NCBI GenBank assembly: GCA_016292775.1
Contig: JAEDFN010000023.1
Span: 1-25,610, forward strand
Length of the DNA stretch: 25,610 bases
Source of the DNA: Paludibacteraceae bacterium
GTDB lineage: Bacteria > Bacteroidota > Bacteroidia > Bacteroidales > Paludibacteraceae
Direction: 5' to 3'
The notes under the pieces were generated by a model. The model saw nothing but the letters and a program-made list of their open reading frames with translations, had not been told where the DNA came from and searched no databases. A program made the translations under genes and the position numbers. Shown in pieces: positions 1-7,853 of the stretch. Positions within the stretch are counted from its first letter, which is position 1; every line of letters starts with the position of its first letter.

Positions 1-2
1 GA

Positions 3-224
3 ATTAGGTCTAATTCAGTACTTCCTGGAATGGTTGAAACTAAACTTATTAATAGCGGAACATATACGGATGAAGATAAAAAACAGGACTTAAATTTTTA
101 TCCGTTAGGTAGATATGGTATGCCACAAGATGTAGCTTTTGCTATCGCATACTTATTAAGTGATGCTGCTCAATGGGTAACAGGGACTGAATTAATTGTA
201 GATGGGGGTAGGTGTCTCAAATAA
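3..224 (+). CDS. SDR-family reductase, FabG-like (5' end outside window)
   Basis: This is the C-terminal part of a short-chain dehydrogenase/reductase. The reading frame is open from base 3, so the gene starts upstream. Visible family features are the NSVLPGMVET stretch (equivalent to the conserved N-x-V-x-P-G region after the catalytic YxxxK, which is itself outside the window), then PLGRYGMPQDVAFAIAYLLS and the C-terminal VTGTELIVDGG, both typical of FabG-type 3-oxoacyl-ACP reductases. The stop is 9 bases before the start of a ketosynthase III gene, so the two are almost certainly co-transcribed. In Bacteroidota polysaccharide loci such pairs are often found with an acyl carrier protein and seem to make a small acyl group. 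That role is inferred; SDR substrates cannot be read from the C-terminus alone, and a sugar dehydrogenase is a possible alternative. Confidence 0.88.
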   Translation: MRSNSVLPGMVETKLINSGTYTDEDKKQDLNFYPLGRYGMPQDVAFAIAYLLSDAAQWVTGTELIVDGGRCLK

Positions 225-233
225 AAAATATTA

Positions 234-1295
234 ATGGCGATAATTACATATAAAAATGTAGGCATAACTGCCATGGCGGCTGCAGTACCTAAAAACGTAA
301 TTGATAATTATCATTACGACTTGGATATCTGGACTGAAGAAGAGGTCAAGAAAGTGGTTGATAAGGTAGGTGTCATAGAAAGGCGTTTTGCGGACGAGAA
401 AACTTGCGCTTCTGATTTGTGTTTTGCTGCAGCAGAGAAATTGATTGCTGACAATAACATCGACAGAAGCGAAATTGATCTCGTAATCTTCCTTTCTCAG
501 ACTCCTGATTATCGTATGCCTGCTACTTCAATCCTGCTTCAGGATAGATTAGGTCTTCCTATGTCCACAATGGCCTTTGACATCTCTCTTGGATGTTCAG
601 GTTTTATTAGTGCACTTACTGTCGCATACTCTATGATGCAGAATGGCGGTTTCCGCAAGGCTTTGCTTTTGGATGGAGAAACAAACTCTAAAGTGTATAG
701 TCGTAAGGATCGCCGAGAAGCATTTATTTTTGGAGATGCGGGTGTGGCTGCCTTGATAGAACGTAATGAGAAATTTGGCGAGAGTCATTTCTCTCTCAAC
801 TCAGATGGTTCAAGGGGTGAACTTATCATGATTCCGGGTGGCGGATATCGAAATATGAGTTCTGAAGAGACTTTAAAAGAAAAAGTTGTAGATGAGTATG
901 GAAATATCCGTAGTGATGAGCATGGCCACATGGAAGGTGCCGATGTATTCAATTTCGTCATTGTAGAAGTTCCTAAAGATATAAAGCGTCTGATGTCTGC
1001 TACTAATGAGGATATTCAAACAATGGACTACTATGTATTCCATCAGGCAAATGCTTTTATAAATAACTTTGTGGCAAAAAAAATGAAGTTGGATACAGTC
1101 AAGATTCCTCGGACAATCCAGAAATATGGCAACACTTCATCAGTCTCTGTACCTTTGACTATCGTATCAGAATTAAAGGATAATATGGCAGGCAGAAAAA
1201 AAATCATGATGAGTGCTTTTGGTACTGGTATGGCATGGGCAACAGGCATTGTGCCATTCGTTGATTGTAGAATAAGTGATATAATTGAAATTTAA
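234..1295 (+). CDS. 3-oxoacyl-ACP synthase III-like (FabH-like ketosynthase)
   Basis: 353 residues, close to the usual FabH length with a small excess. It should condense an acyl-CoA or acyl-ACP starter with malonyl-ACP in the cytoplasm. The thiolase-fold catalytic triad is intact: Cys121 in SLGCSGF, His270 in VFHQANAF and Asn300 in YGNTSS. A FGDAG motif (166-170) and the C-terminal MMSAFGTGMAWATG strand also fit the family. It sits 9 bases after a FabG-like reductase and before a glycosyltransferase, so it is probably a pathway-dedicated paralogue that makes an acyl substituent for the polysaccharide, not the housekeeping fabH. The codon use is richer in G and C than in the next three genes. 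Two runs of eight A lie inside the coding region at 1076-1083 and 1196-1203. The ATG at 234 gives the normal N-terminus; no clear ribosome binding site is visible. Confidence 0.92.
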   Translation: MAIITYKNVGITAMAAAVPKNVIDNYHYDLDIWTEEEVKKVVDKVGVIERRFADEKTCASDLCFAAAEKLIADNNIDRSEIDLVIFLSQTPDYRMPATSILLQDRLGLPMSTMAFDISLGCSGFISALTVAYSMMQNGGFRKALLLDGETNSKVYSRKDRREAFIFGDAGVAALIERNEKFGESHFSLNSDGSRGELIMIPGGGYRNMSSEETLKEKVVDEYGNIRSDEHGHMEGADVFNFVIVEVPKDIKRLMSATNEDIQTMDYYVFHQANAFINNFVAKKMKLDTVKIPRTIQKYGNTSSVSVPLTIVSELKDNMAGRKKIMMSAFGTGMAWATGIVPFVDCRISDIIEI

Positions 1296-1353
1296 TTGTA
1301 TTGAGTAATTGATTTCAAATATTGATTTTTTTATTGATTTAATGAGAAATAAT

Positions 1354-2361
1354 ATGGAATATCCAAAATTTAAAGTGTGTGTGAATAGCATGACTTTCAA
1401 TCAAGCAAAATATATTACAGATACTTTGGATGGATTTGTTATGCAACAAACGAATTTTCCTTTTATTTGCATAATTATTGATGATGCATCAACGGATGAC
1501 GAGCCGGAAATAATTAGAAAGTATGTTGAAACAAATTTTGATTTATTAACTTCTTCAACTTCTTATGAGATTGATAATGATGATTCAGTTGTTTTATATT
1601 CACAGCACAATACAAATAAAAATTGCTATTTTGTAGTGTATTTTTTAAAAGAAAATCATTATTCAAAAAATAGATCAAAAAGACCTTATTTAGCTGAATG
1701 GAGAAAAATTTGTGATTATGAGGCTATCTGTGAAGGTGATGATTATTGGACTGACCCTCTTAAACTTCAAAAACAAGCAGACTTCCTTGACGCAAATCCT
1801 CAATGCTCTCTCACTTATCATGCCTGTAAGAATGTGTTTAGTACTCCTTGTAAAGTGAATATTCTTTATGGCGAGTGTGTAAAAGAATCTTATTCCGATA
1901 TTGATATTTTAACTATTTATCCTTTTCAAACGGCCACTGTTATGTATAGAAAAGATATTTTGGATTCTGATTTATATAAAAAAGCTCAAGCAATTGGTTG
2001 CACTGCCGGTGATCAAATTTTATTTTTAACTGCAAGTAGACTTGGTACAATAGAGGGTGTCAATGAGAAAATGTCAGTTTATCGTCGTCATGAAGGTGGT
2101 ATTTCTCAACATATGCATGATGCAGATAAATTGTGGAAAAATTTTAAAGATTGGCAAAAAGTAGCTTTGTTATTTGGTGGAAACATACGAAAAAAAATTA
2201 ATAAAGATAAATTAGGAGTTTATATGTATAGTGCATTTACTAGCAGAAAATATATACTATTTTTTAAAATGTTACGTCTTAGTATGTTTAAAAACCCATA
2301 TTCCATTGTTTTTAGCTTTATTTTGAGTTCTTCTTATTATTATCATAGGTTGTTTAAATAA
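1354..2361 (+). CDS. Glycosyltransferase family 2
   Basis: A GT-A fold glycosyltransferase, expected to add one sugar from a nucleotide-sugar donor on the cytoplasmic side of the membrane. Numbered from the ATG at 1354 (335 residues), the N-terminal strand KFKVCVNSMTFNQ is followed by IIDDASTDDE (42-50), and the acidic metal-binding segment EGDDYW is at 127-132. The C-terminus is basic and hydrophobic (FKMLRLSMFK onwards), as in peripheral membrane GT2 enzymes. I chose 1354 because the GT2 domain begins immediately there; an in-frame ATG at 1342 and a TTG at 1309 are also possible. The VMQQTNFPF and EGDDYW pattern resembles Bacteroidota capsule GT2 enzymes. The gene is strikingly AT-rich, with many ATA, AGA and TTA codons. 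Donor and acceptor sugars cannot be predicted. Confidence 0.9.
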   Translation: MEYPKFKVCVNSMTFNQAKYITDTLDGFVMQQTNFPFICIIIDDASTDDEPEIIRKYVETNFDLLTSSTSYEIDNDDSVVLYSQHNTNKNCYFVVYFLKENHYSKNRSKRPYLAEWRKICDYEAICEGDDYWTDPLKLQKQADFLDANPQCSLTYHACKNVFSTPCKVNILYGECVKESYSDIDILTIYPFQTATVMYRKDILDSDLYKKAQAIGCTAGDQILFLTASRLGTIEGVNEKMSVYRRHEGGISQHMHDADKLWKNFKDWQKVALLFGGNIRKKINKDKLGVYMYSAFTSRKYILFFKMLRLSMFKNPYSIVFSFILSSSYYYHRLFK

Positions 2362-2403
2362 AAAAAATTGTAGACATTTGGAATCACTACTTTGTGTAAT
2401 GTT

Positions 2404-3516
2404 ATGGTTTTGATATACATTATATTATTTTTATTAGGGATATTTATTTTTATTATTCTTTTTGATTTATCAAGAGAATGGGTTAAATTAAAAAGTTTTA
2501 ATCATTCACCTTTAGATATTAAAACTTTTGATGGAAAGGATTCTCCTTATCATCCTTCCGTGATTTATTTCGATGTCCCTTATAATGGATTTAAGTTTTG
2601 GATGGTAGAAACTCCTTTTTATTTAGGAGGAAAACCTTACGTTGATAGATGGGAATGTCCATCTATTCATGTATCAAATGATGGAATACATTGGTCTGAT
2701 ATAGAGAATTGTCATAATCCGATAGATAATTTAACTGATAAAGAGATAGATAATTTGGATTATTTTTCCGATCCCCATTTAGTGATAAATGGAAATTATT
2801 TAGAATGTTGGTATAGGTTAACAAAAAGGAGAGGAGTAGTTACTAATGTTGATGATGTTTTTTTGTTGCGAAAAATTACATGTGATGGAATTAATTGGTC
2901 TGAAAAACAAACGATTGCCGATTTGAAAAATAACTCTTCTGAAAAAGGGTTAGGAAAAATGGTCGTTAGTCCTTCATTGATTTATTATGATAATATATAC
3001 TATATGTATTATGTTGATAGACTAACTGAAAATAGGGAAGTCGTTTTTTCATCTTCAGATGATGCTATTATTTGGTCTGATAAGTGTAAATGTAATTTAT
3101 TAGGCCCTAGCATTAATCCTTGGCATATTGATGTTTCTAAGATTAATTCTATATATTGGATGATTATATACGATTATGATTCTTTGTCTTTGTGGAAAAG
3201 TGAAAATGGAATAGATTTTTATTTTATAAAAATTTTGTTGACTCCTTCTAATACTATTGGATCTTTCTATAAAAGAGATCTTTATAGGGCATGTTTAGTA
3301 AAAGCTAATGATGTATTTAGACTATATTTTAGTGCTGATGATGGATATAAAACATATATTGGATTAATGGAAGGAAAATCACCGGAACATTTGAAAATTG
3401 TTTCTCCTGATAATAAAAAATTTAGTTCATTTAGTATTTTTATTTATAAATACTTTAAATATAGATTAAGAGCTTTGCAATTTATAATTAATTATTCTAA
3501 AATTTGTCATTATTAA
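2404..3516 (+). CDS. Membrane-anchored beta-propeller protein, GH43/GH32-like fold
   Basis: About 370 residues from the ATG at 2404 (a TTG at 2392 is a weaker alternative). Residues 2-20 form one strongly hydrophobic segment with no cleavage site, so the protein is probably anchored in the inner membrane. The rest contains recurring blade-like motifs: SNDGIHWSD (91-99), TCDGINWSE (159-167), SSDDAIIWSD (217-226) and a weaker SENGIDF (266-272). This D-G-I-x-W-S pattern is typical of the five-bladed propellers related to glycoside hydrolase families 32, 43 and 68. DSPYHPSVIYFD (46-57) could hold the usual first-blade acidic residue. Enzyme activity is not established: I cannot confirm all three catalytic carboxylates. 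Its stop codon shares one base with the next gene's start, which ties it to polysaccharide assembly. The gene is very AT-rich. It might trim, transfer or merely bind glycan. Confidence 0.72.
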   Translation: MVLIYIILFLLGIFIFIILFDLSREWVKLKSFNHSPLDIKTFDGKDSPYHPSVIYFDVPYNGFKFWMVETPFYLGGKPYVDRWECPSIHVSNDGIHWSDIENCHNPIDNLTDKEIDNLDYFSDPHLVINGNYLECWYRLTKRRGVVTNVDDVFLLRKITCDGINWSEKQTIADLKNNSSEKGLGKMVVSPSLIYYDNIYYMYYVDRLTENREVVFSSSDDAIIWSDKCKCNLLGPSINPWHIDVSKINSIYWMIIYDYDSLSLWKSENGIDFYFIKILLTPSNTIGSFYKRDLYRACLVKANDVFRLYFSADDGYKTYIGLMEGKSPEHLKIVSPDNKKFSSFSIFIYKYFKYRLRALQFIINYSKICHY

Positions 3517-4676
3517 TGAACATTCTTTTCTTGACATCAGATTATGTATCCCCATATAAAGGAGGAGTGGAAAAAGTTACTTTTTTGTTACATAACGAAT
3601 TTATTAAGAAGGGAATAAATTCATATATCATTTCTCTAAGTAATTGTGCAGATGATACTGAAATAGTAAATAATCATTTCGTATTTCCGCAAAATAATAG
3701 AGAGGATTTTTTATGTGATTTTGTTAAGTCTCATAACATAAATATTATTATCAATCAGTCTCATCATATTTTCATTCTCGATTTATGCAAACACATAAAA
3801 AATCATATTGATTTTAAATTAATTAGTGTTTATCATACAGCCCCCGGCGCTACTGTGTCAAATATCTTTGATGATTTGGGATTCATTTTGTTTTCAGAAT
3901 TTAGTGTCGGTAAGATTAGGGATATTATTTCGTGGTTTGTACGCTATCCATATCGCTATTATACTCGTAAACAATATTTAAAACATAAATTAAGTAATTA
4001 TTATAATTGTAGCGATGCTTTTGTATTGTTATCTTCGCGTTTTATAGGCGATGTTCAAAAGTTAATAGGGTCTTTTAATACTCCTAAAATTATTAGTATT
4101 CCTAATCCTATTAACGTTGTTAATAGTTCCGTATGTATTAAGAAAAAGCAGATTCTTTTTGTTGGAAGAATGATTTTTTCTGCTAAACGTCCCGATAGAA
4201 TAATAAAAATTTGGGAAAAAATTTCTTCTCGATTTCCTGAATGGGAATTACTAATGTTAGGTGATGGTCCTGATAAGGGTAAGTTAGAGGATTATTGTAA
4301 GAGAAAGGATATTAAAAATATAATTTTTACCGGTAATGTTAATCCTGATTCTTATTATGATGCAGCTTCTATTTTGTGTATGACAAGTAGTTATGAGGGT
4401 TTTGGAATGGTACTTACCGAAGCTTTACAACATAAATGTATCCCTATTGCTTATAATTCTTTTGGCGCTTTGTCTGATATTATTATAGATAATGTTAATG
4501 GTTATTCCATTCCTCCTTTTAATGAAAAAATCTTTGTTGAAAAACTTCAATATTTGATGAGTAATGCCGATGAGCGTGAACGACTCGCCGCTAATAATGG
4601 TGTCACATTAGATAAATTAGATATTAATAAGGTTTCTCAGCAATGGTTAGATTTATTCGATAATTTATTAAAATAA
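3516..4676 (+). CDS. Glycosyltransferase family 4 (GT-B)
   Basis: 386 residues from the ATG at 3516, which overlaps the previous stop codon by one base (TAATG). The N-terminal domain begins MNILFLTSDYVSPYKGGVEK, with the glycine-rich donor/acceptor loop GGVEK typical of GT4 enzymes. The C-terminal Rossmann domain starts at about residue 212 (KQILFVGRMIFSAKRPD), followed by LLMLGDGPDKGKLE. The nucleotide-sugar binding EX7E motif is present as Glu294 to Glu302 in SYEGFGMVLTEALQ. It should be a retaining transferase working in the cytoplasm on the lipid-linked repeat unit. A longer start from the TTG at 3504 is unlikely. Base composition is AT-rich like its two upstream neighbours. Confidence 0.93.
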   Translation: MNILFLTSDYVSPYKGGVEKVTFLLHNEFIKKGINSYIISLSNCADDTEIVNNHFVFPQNNREDFLCDFVKSHNINIIINQSHHIFILDLCKHIKNHIDFKLISVYHTAPGATVSNIFDDLGFILFSEFSVGKIRDIISWFVRYPYRYYTRKQYLKHKLSNYYNCSDAFVLLSSRFIGDVQKLIGSFNTPKIISIPNPINVVNSSVCIKKKQILFVGRMIFSAKRPDRIIKIWEKISSRFPEWELLMLGDGPDKGKLEDYCKRKDIKNIIFTGNVNPDSYYDAASILCMTSSYEGFGMVLTEALQHKCIPIAYNSFGALSDIIIDNVNGYSIPPFNEKIFVEKLQYLMSNADERERLAANNGVTLDKLDINKVSQQWLDLFDNLLK

Positions 4677-5869
4677 TGCTTATGCGTGTACTTTGGTTTT
4701 CTGTTACTCCTTCGCTTTATAGCTCTTTTTCAAACTCCCATAATGGTGGCGGTTGGATTGCTTCGCTTGAGAATATTGTTCGTTCTGTACAATCTATTTC
4801 TCTGGGGGTTGCTTTTAAATTTGGTGAGGTTGATGATAGAGAAACAATAGATGGGGTTACTTATTTTCCTATATCTTTAAAGAATAATTGCATATCAAGA
4901 TATTTGGAAATTATCAACGATTTTAAACCGGATATTATCCAAATTTTTGGTAGCGAGAATGAGTTTGGTGAAATATGTGCTCATACGGATATCCCTGTCG
5001 TTATTCACATGCAGGGCTCTATACCTCCTTGTCATAATGCGTTATTCCCTGTGGGTATGAATAAATTCGATTTTTTATTGGGTCGCGGTCTTAATTGGCG
5101 TAGAAGATTGATGGGGTGGCGAAGTGAGCCTTCGTTCCGACGTCGTGCAAAACGGGAAATAAAAACTATCAAAGCATGTAATTATTTTATGGGCCGTACG
5201 GAGTGGGATAAGGCTCTTGTTAATCTCTTTAATCCTGATGCTGAATATTTTCATTGTGATGAAGCCCTTCGTGATGCTTTTATTAATATGAATAAACAGT
5301 GGAAATATACGGATAGTGGTGATATAAAAATAATTAGCGTAATTTCAAATCCTTGGTACAAAGGGGTGGATCTTATCCTTAAAACAGCAAAAATATTGAA
5401 GTCTTTTACAAATCTCAATTTCCAATGGAATGTTTTCGGAGTGTCGGATATTCGATTCTACGAATATAAATATGGTATCTATGAAAAGGATGTTAATGTT
5501 AATATTCGTGGTAGTGTAGGTAAAGAGGTGCTTGTCAATGAGCTATGCAATTCTACAATTTATGTGCATCCGAGCTATATCGATAATAGCCCTAATAGCG
5601 TGTGTGAGGCTCAGTATCTTGGAATCCCGGTACTCGCTACTTTTGTTGGAGGGGTGCCTTCTCTTGTGAAAAATTATGAAACAGGTATTCTTTTCCCGGC
5701 AAACGACCCTTATACTCTCGCTTCTATTGTGAAGTCTGTTTATAATGATAAGGAATTGCTTGAAAAAATCAGCTCCTCTGAAATATCCATAGCTAAAGCT
5801 CGCCACAATCCGGATACTATAAAATCTACTTTGTTGAATATTTATAATTCGATTTTGAATGAAAAATAG
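4676..5869 (+). CDS. Glycosyltransferase family 4 (GT-B)
   Basis: 397 residues. The ATG at 4676 overlaps the previous stop by one base; an ATG two codons later (4682) would also give a normal N-terminus. The N-terminus MRVLWFSVTPSLY and the GGGWIASLE loop (24-32) fit a GT-B donor fold. The C-terminal domain begins near residue 217 (IKIISVISNPWYKGVDLIL). The usual EX7E motif is present in a variant form, with Asp303 and Glu311 in YIDNSPNSVCEAQ, a substitution that recurs in a subset of Bacteroidota GT4 enzymes. GIPVLATFVGGVPSLV (316-331) is the typical segment after the motif. Codon use is less AT-rich than in the preceding three genes. It shares 11 bases with the following acetyltransferase gene. 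Confidence 0.92.
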   Translation: MLMRVLWFSVTPSLYSSFSNSHNGGGWIASLENIVRSVQSISLGVAFKFGEVDDRETIDGVTYFPISLKNNCISRYLEIINDFKPDIIQIFGSENEFGEICAHTDIPVVIHMQGSIPPCHNALFPVGMNKFDFLLGRGLNWRRRLMGWRSEPSFRRRAKREIKTIKACNYFMGRTEWDKALVNLFNPDAEYFHCDEALRDAFINMNKQWKYTDSGDIKIISVISNPWYKGVDLILKTAKILKSFTNLNFQWNVFGVSDIRFYEYKYGIYEKDVNVNIRGSVGKEVLVNELCNSTIYVHPSYIDNSPNSVCEAQYLGIPVLATFVGGVPSLVKNYETGILFPANDPYTLASIVKSVYNDKELLEKISSSEISIAKARHNPDTIKSTLLNIYNSILNEK

Positions 5870-6509
5870 AGTGTTAGATATCTTTTATTTCCCTTTTAAG
5901 TGCTTTGGTTACTTATCTCATTTTTTAGGGAATCCAAAATGTCATTATTTCTTTTATAGAGCTAAGATATATTTTTATACAGAGAAATATAAACGGTGTT
6001 TTAAGAGTTTTGGAAAAAATTCGATTATCGGTCGCCCTGCTTTATTACAAGGTACGGAGGCAATTTCTATCGGTGCGAATTGTAGTATAAAAGAAGAAGT
6101 ATATATTAGATGTTATTCTAACCTTCAATCAGGGGGTACTGCATCGGAAATAAAAATTGGTGATGGCGTTGGAATTGGGGCTTTTTCTAATATCAGTTGT
6201 GTTAATAAAATTGATATTGGAAATGGAGTAAGAATCGGCCGTATGGTTTTTATAACTGATAATAGTCATGGCCTTAATGATACAATTTCTGAATTAAATA
6301 CTCCTATTTTAAGTCGTAAGGTTACTTCTAAAGGTCCGGTTATTATCGGTAAAAATGTTTGGATTGGGGAGCGTGCTTGTATTCTTCCTAATGTTACTAT
6401 CGGTGATGGAGCAATTATTGCCGCTAATGCCGTGGTCACAAAAGATGTCCCTCCTTATTCTGTTGTTGGCGGTTGCCCTGCAAAGGTGCTGAAAATAATA
6501 GAAAAATAA
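5859..6509 (+). CDS. Left-handed beta-helix acyltransferase (hexapeptide repeat O-acetyltransferase)
   Basis: 216 residues. The C-terminal half (about 52-210) shows hexapeptide repeats of the [LIV]-G-x-x-x-x type, including IKIGDGVGIGAFSNISC, VIIGKNVWIGERACILPN and VTIGDGAIIAANAVVTKD, ending with VPPYSVVGGCPAKV, the signature of the LacA/NodL/WcaF-type acetyltransferases. The likely catalytic His137 is in TDNSHG. The enzyme would transfer an acyl group, usually acetyl from acetyl-CoA, to a sugar hydroxyl. The first 50 residues are basic, aromatic and possibly membrane-associated (FYFPFKCFGYLSHFLG). The start overlaps the upstream gene by 11 bases, so translation is probably coupled. Because a ketosynthase/reductase pair stands at the head of the cluster, a longer acyl donor cannot be excluded. 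Confidence 0.93.
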   Translation: MKNRVLDIFYFPFKCFGYLSHFLGNPKCHYFFYRAKIYFYTEKYKRCFKSFGKNSIIGRPALLQGTEAISIGANCSIKEEVYIRCYSNLQSGGTASEIKIGDGVGIGAFSNISCVNKIDIGNGVRIGRMVFITDNSHGLNDTISELNTPILSRKVTSKGPVIIGKNVWIGERACILPNVTIGDGAIIAANAVVTKDVPPYSVVGGCPAKVLKIIEK

Positions 6510-6589
6510 TGATGTTTTTTTGTATTGAATTGTTGAAATTTTTTATTTTAACATATTGATGATTAAGATATTAAATAGATAATTTTCAT

Positions 6590-6620
6590 GTAACAACTTT
6601 GTTAGTAATAAAGTTGTTAC
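6590..6620 (+). repeat. Perfect 11-bp inverted repeat in intergenic gap
   Basis: GTAACAACTTT (6590-6600) is exactly complementary to AAAGTTGTTAC (6610-6620) across a 9-base loop. There is no T-tract directly after it, so it is not a textbook terminator. A second pairing, GTAATAA (6605-6611) with TTATTAC (6629-6635), would compete with it, so the RNA could fold in two ways. It lies in the only sizeable gap (6510-6677) of the polysaccharide cluster. It may be a protein-binding site, an attenuator or an mRNA processing hairpin. Confidence 0.6.
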
Positions 6621-6643
6621 TAATAAGATTATTACATACTGTA

Positions 6644-6651
6644 TACTTTTG
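6644..6651 (+). promoter_or_regulatory. Candidate -7 box of an internal promoter
   Basis: TACTTTTG matches the Bacteroides TAnnTTTG -7 consensus exactly and ends 26 bases before the ATG at 6678. No good TTTG element is visible 19-21 bases upstream, so this is a weak to moderate call. If real, it would let the second half of the cluster be transcribed on its own. The inverted repeat at 6590-6620 would sit just upstream, around the expected -33 region. Confidence 0.35.
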
Positions 6652-6677
6652 GATTATTATTATATTATCTTTCCTTT

Positions 6678-7805
6678 ATGAAAATAATTCCGCTTTATCT
6701 TCCTCAGTTTCATACTATACCGGAGAACGACGAGTGGTGGGGTAAGGGGTTTACCGAATGGGTGAATGTGCGTGATGCGAAACCTCTTTTTGAGGGGCAT
6801 AATCAACCTCGTGTACCTCTTAATAATAACTATTATGATTTAAGCGATATCGAAACCCTTAAATGGCAATGCCGTATCGCTAAAGAGTATGGTATTTATG
6901 GCTTTTGTATGTACCATTATTGGTTCAATGGTCATCTGCTTCTCGAAAAACCTATGGAAATGCTTTTAGCTCACCCTGAGATAGATATAAAATACTGTAT
7001 TTCTTGGGCTAATCACGATTGGACTGATGCTTGGAAGGCTTCTAATCGACAACCTAAGGTACTTATTGCTCATAATTTTGATGACGAAAAAGATTGGGTC
7101 GACCATTTTAATTATTTGCTGCCTTTTTTTAAAGACCCAAGGTATATGACCGAGAATAACAAGCCTTTAATGGTTATCTATATCCCGAATATTATTCGTA
7201 AATTAAAGAAAATGCTGGATGTGTGGTCTCAAATGGCTCGCGATAATGGCTTTGATGGGCTTACTTTTATCTATCAAAGTGCCGCGTCAAGTTTTGATAA
7301 CTCTTGGGACCATTCTCTTTTCGATTATGGGGTGGAGATGAACCCCGGATATGTAGGGCTCGCTAATCGTCAAAAAAATTCTTCTTTTTTCCCTAAATTG
7401 ATGAAGTATTCTCACGAAATAAAACGATTTCTTCACATCCGTCGCAGCCTCCTTCCTCAAAAGAAAATTACTGAGGTCTCTAAAGCGGATTATGACTACA
7501 CGTGGCAACGTATATTGGAATTAAGGCCGCTTTCTAATGCCCCTAAAATGATTCCTTGTGCTTTTACCGATTGGGATAATACCCCTCGCCATAAGGAACG
7601 TGGATACCTCTATCAAGGTGTCTCTCCCGATAAATTTAAATCCTATTTCAAACAACTAATCGACAATACTAAAAATTTTTATGATACGGATATGATTTTC
7701 GTTTTTGCCTGGAATGAATGGGCTGAAGGCGGATATCTCGAGCCTGATGAAAAAAATGGCTTTGCTTTCCTCGAAGCTATCAAAGAGTGCTTGTCTGAAG
7801 AATAA
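6678..7805 (+). CDS. WbsX-like protein with GH99-like (endo-alpha-mannanase-type) domain
   Basis: 375 residues, almost all one domain. MKIIPLYLPQFHTIPENDEWWGKGFTEW at the N-terminus, GIYGFCMYHYWFNG (72-85), YCISWANHDWT (106-116) and the C-terminal FAWNEWAEGGYLEPD (343-357) are hallmarks of the WbsX family (GHF99-like), found widely in O-antigen and capsule clusters. The family is related to glycoside hydrolase 99, but WbsX proteins are generally called putative glycosyltransferases. There is no signal peptide or membrane segment, so it should act in the cytoplasm on nucleotide- or lipid-linked sugars. It begins a new transcriptional block after the 168-base gap. Whether it hydrolyses, transfers or only binds glycan is not known from sequence. 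Confidence 0.88.
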   Translation: MKIIPLYLPQFHTIPENDEWWGKGFTEWVNVRDAKPLFEGHNQPRVPLNNNYYDLSDIETLKWQCRIAKEYGIYGFCMYHYWFNGHLLLEKPMEMLLAHPEIDIKYCISWANHDWTDAWKASNRQPKVLIAHNFDDEKDWVDHFNYLLPFFKDPRYMTENNKPLMVIYIPNIIRKLKKMLDVWSQMARDNGFDGLTFIYQSAASSFDNSWDHSLFDYGVEMNPGYVGLANRQKNSSFFPKLMKYSHEIKRFLHIRRSLLPQKKITEVSKADYDYTWQRILELRPLSNAPKMIPCAFTDWDNTPRHKERGYLYQGVSPDKFKSYFKQLIDNTKNFYDTDMIFVFAWNEWAEGGYLEPDEKNGFAFLEAIKECLSEE

Positions 7806-7853
7806 TTGATTGTTTTTCTTTATTTTAAAAGTGTAGTTAAGAATGTTTTTATT

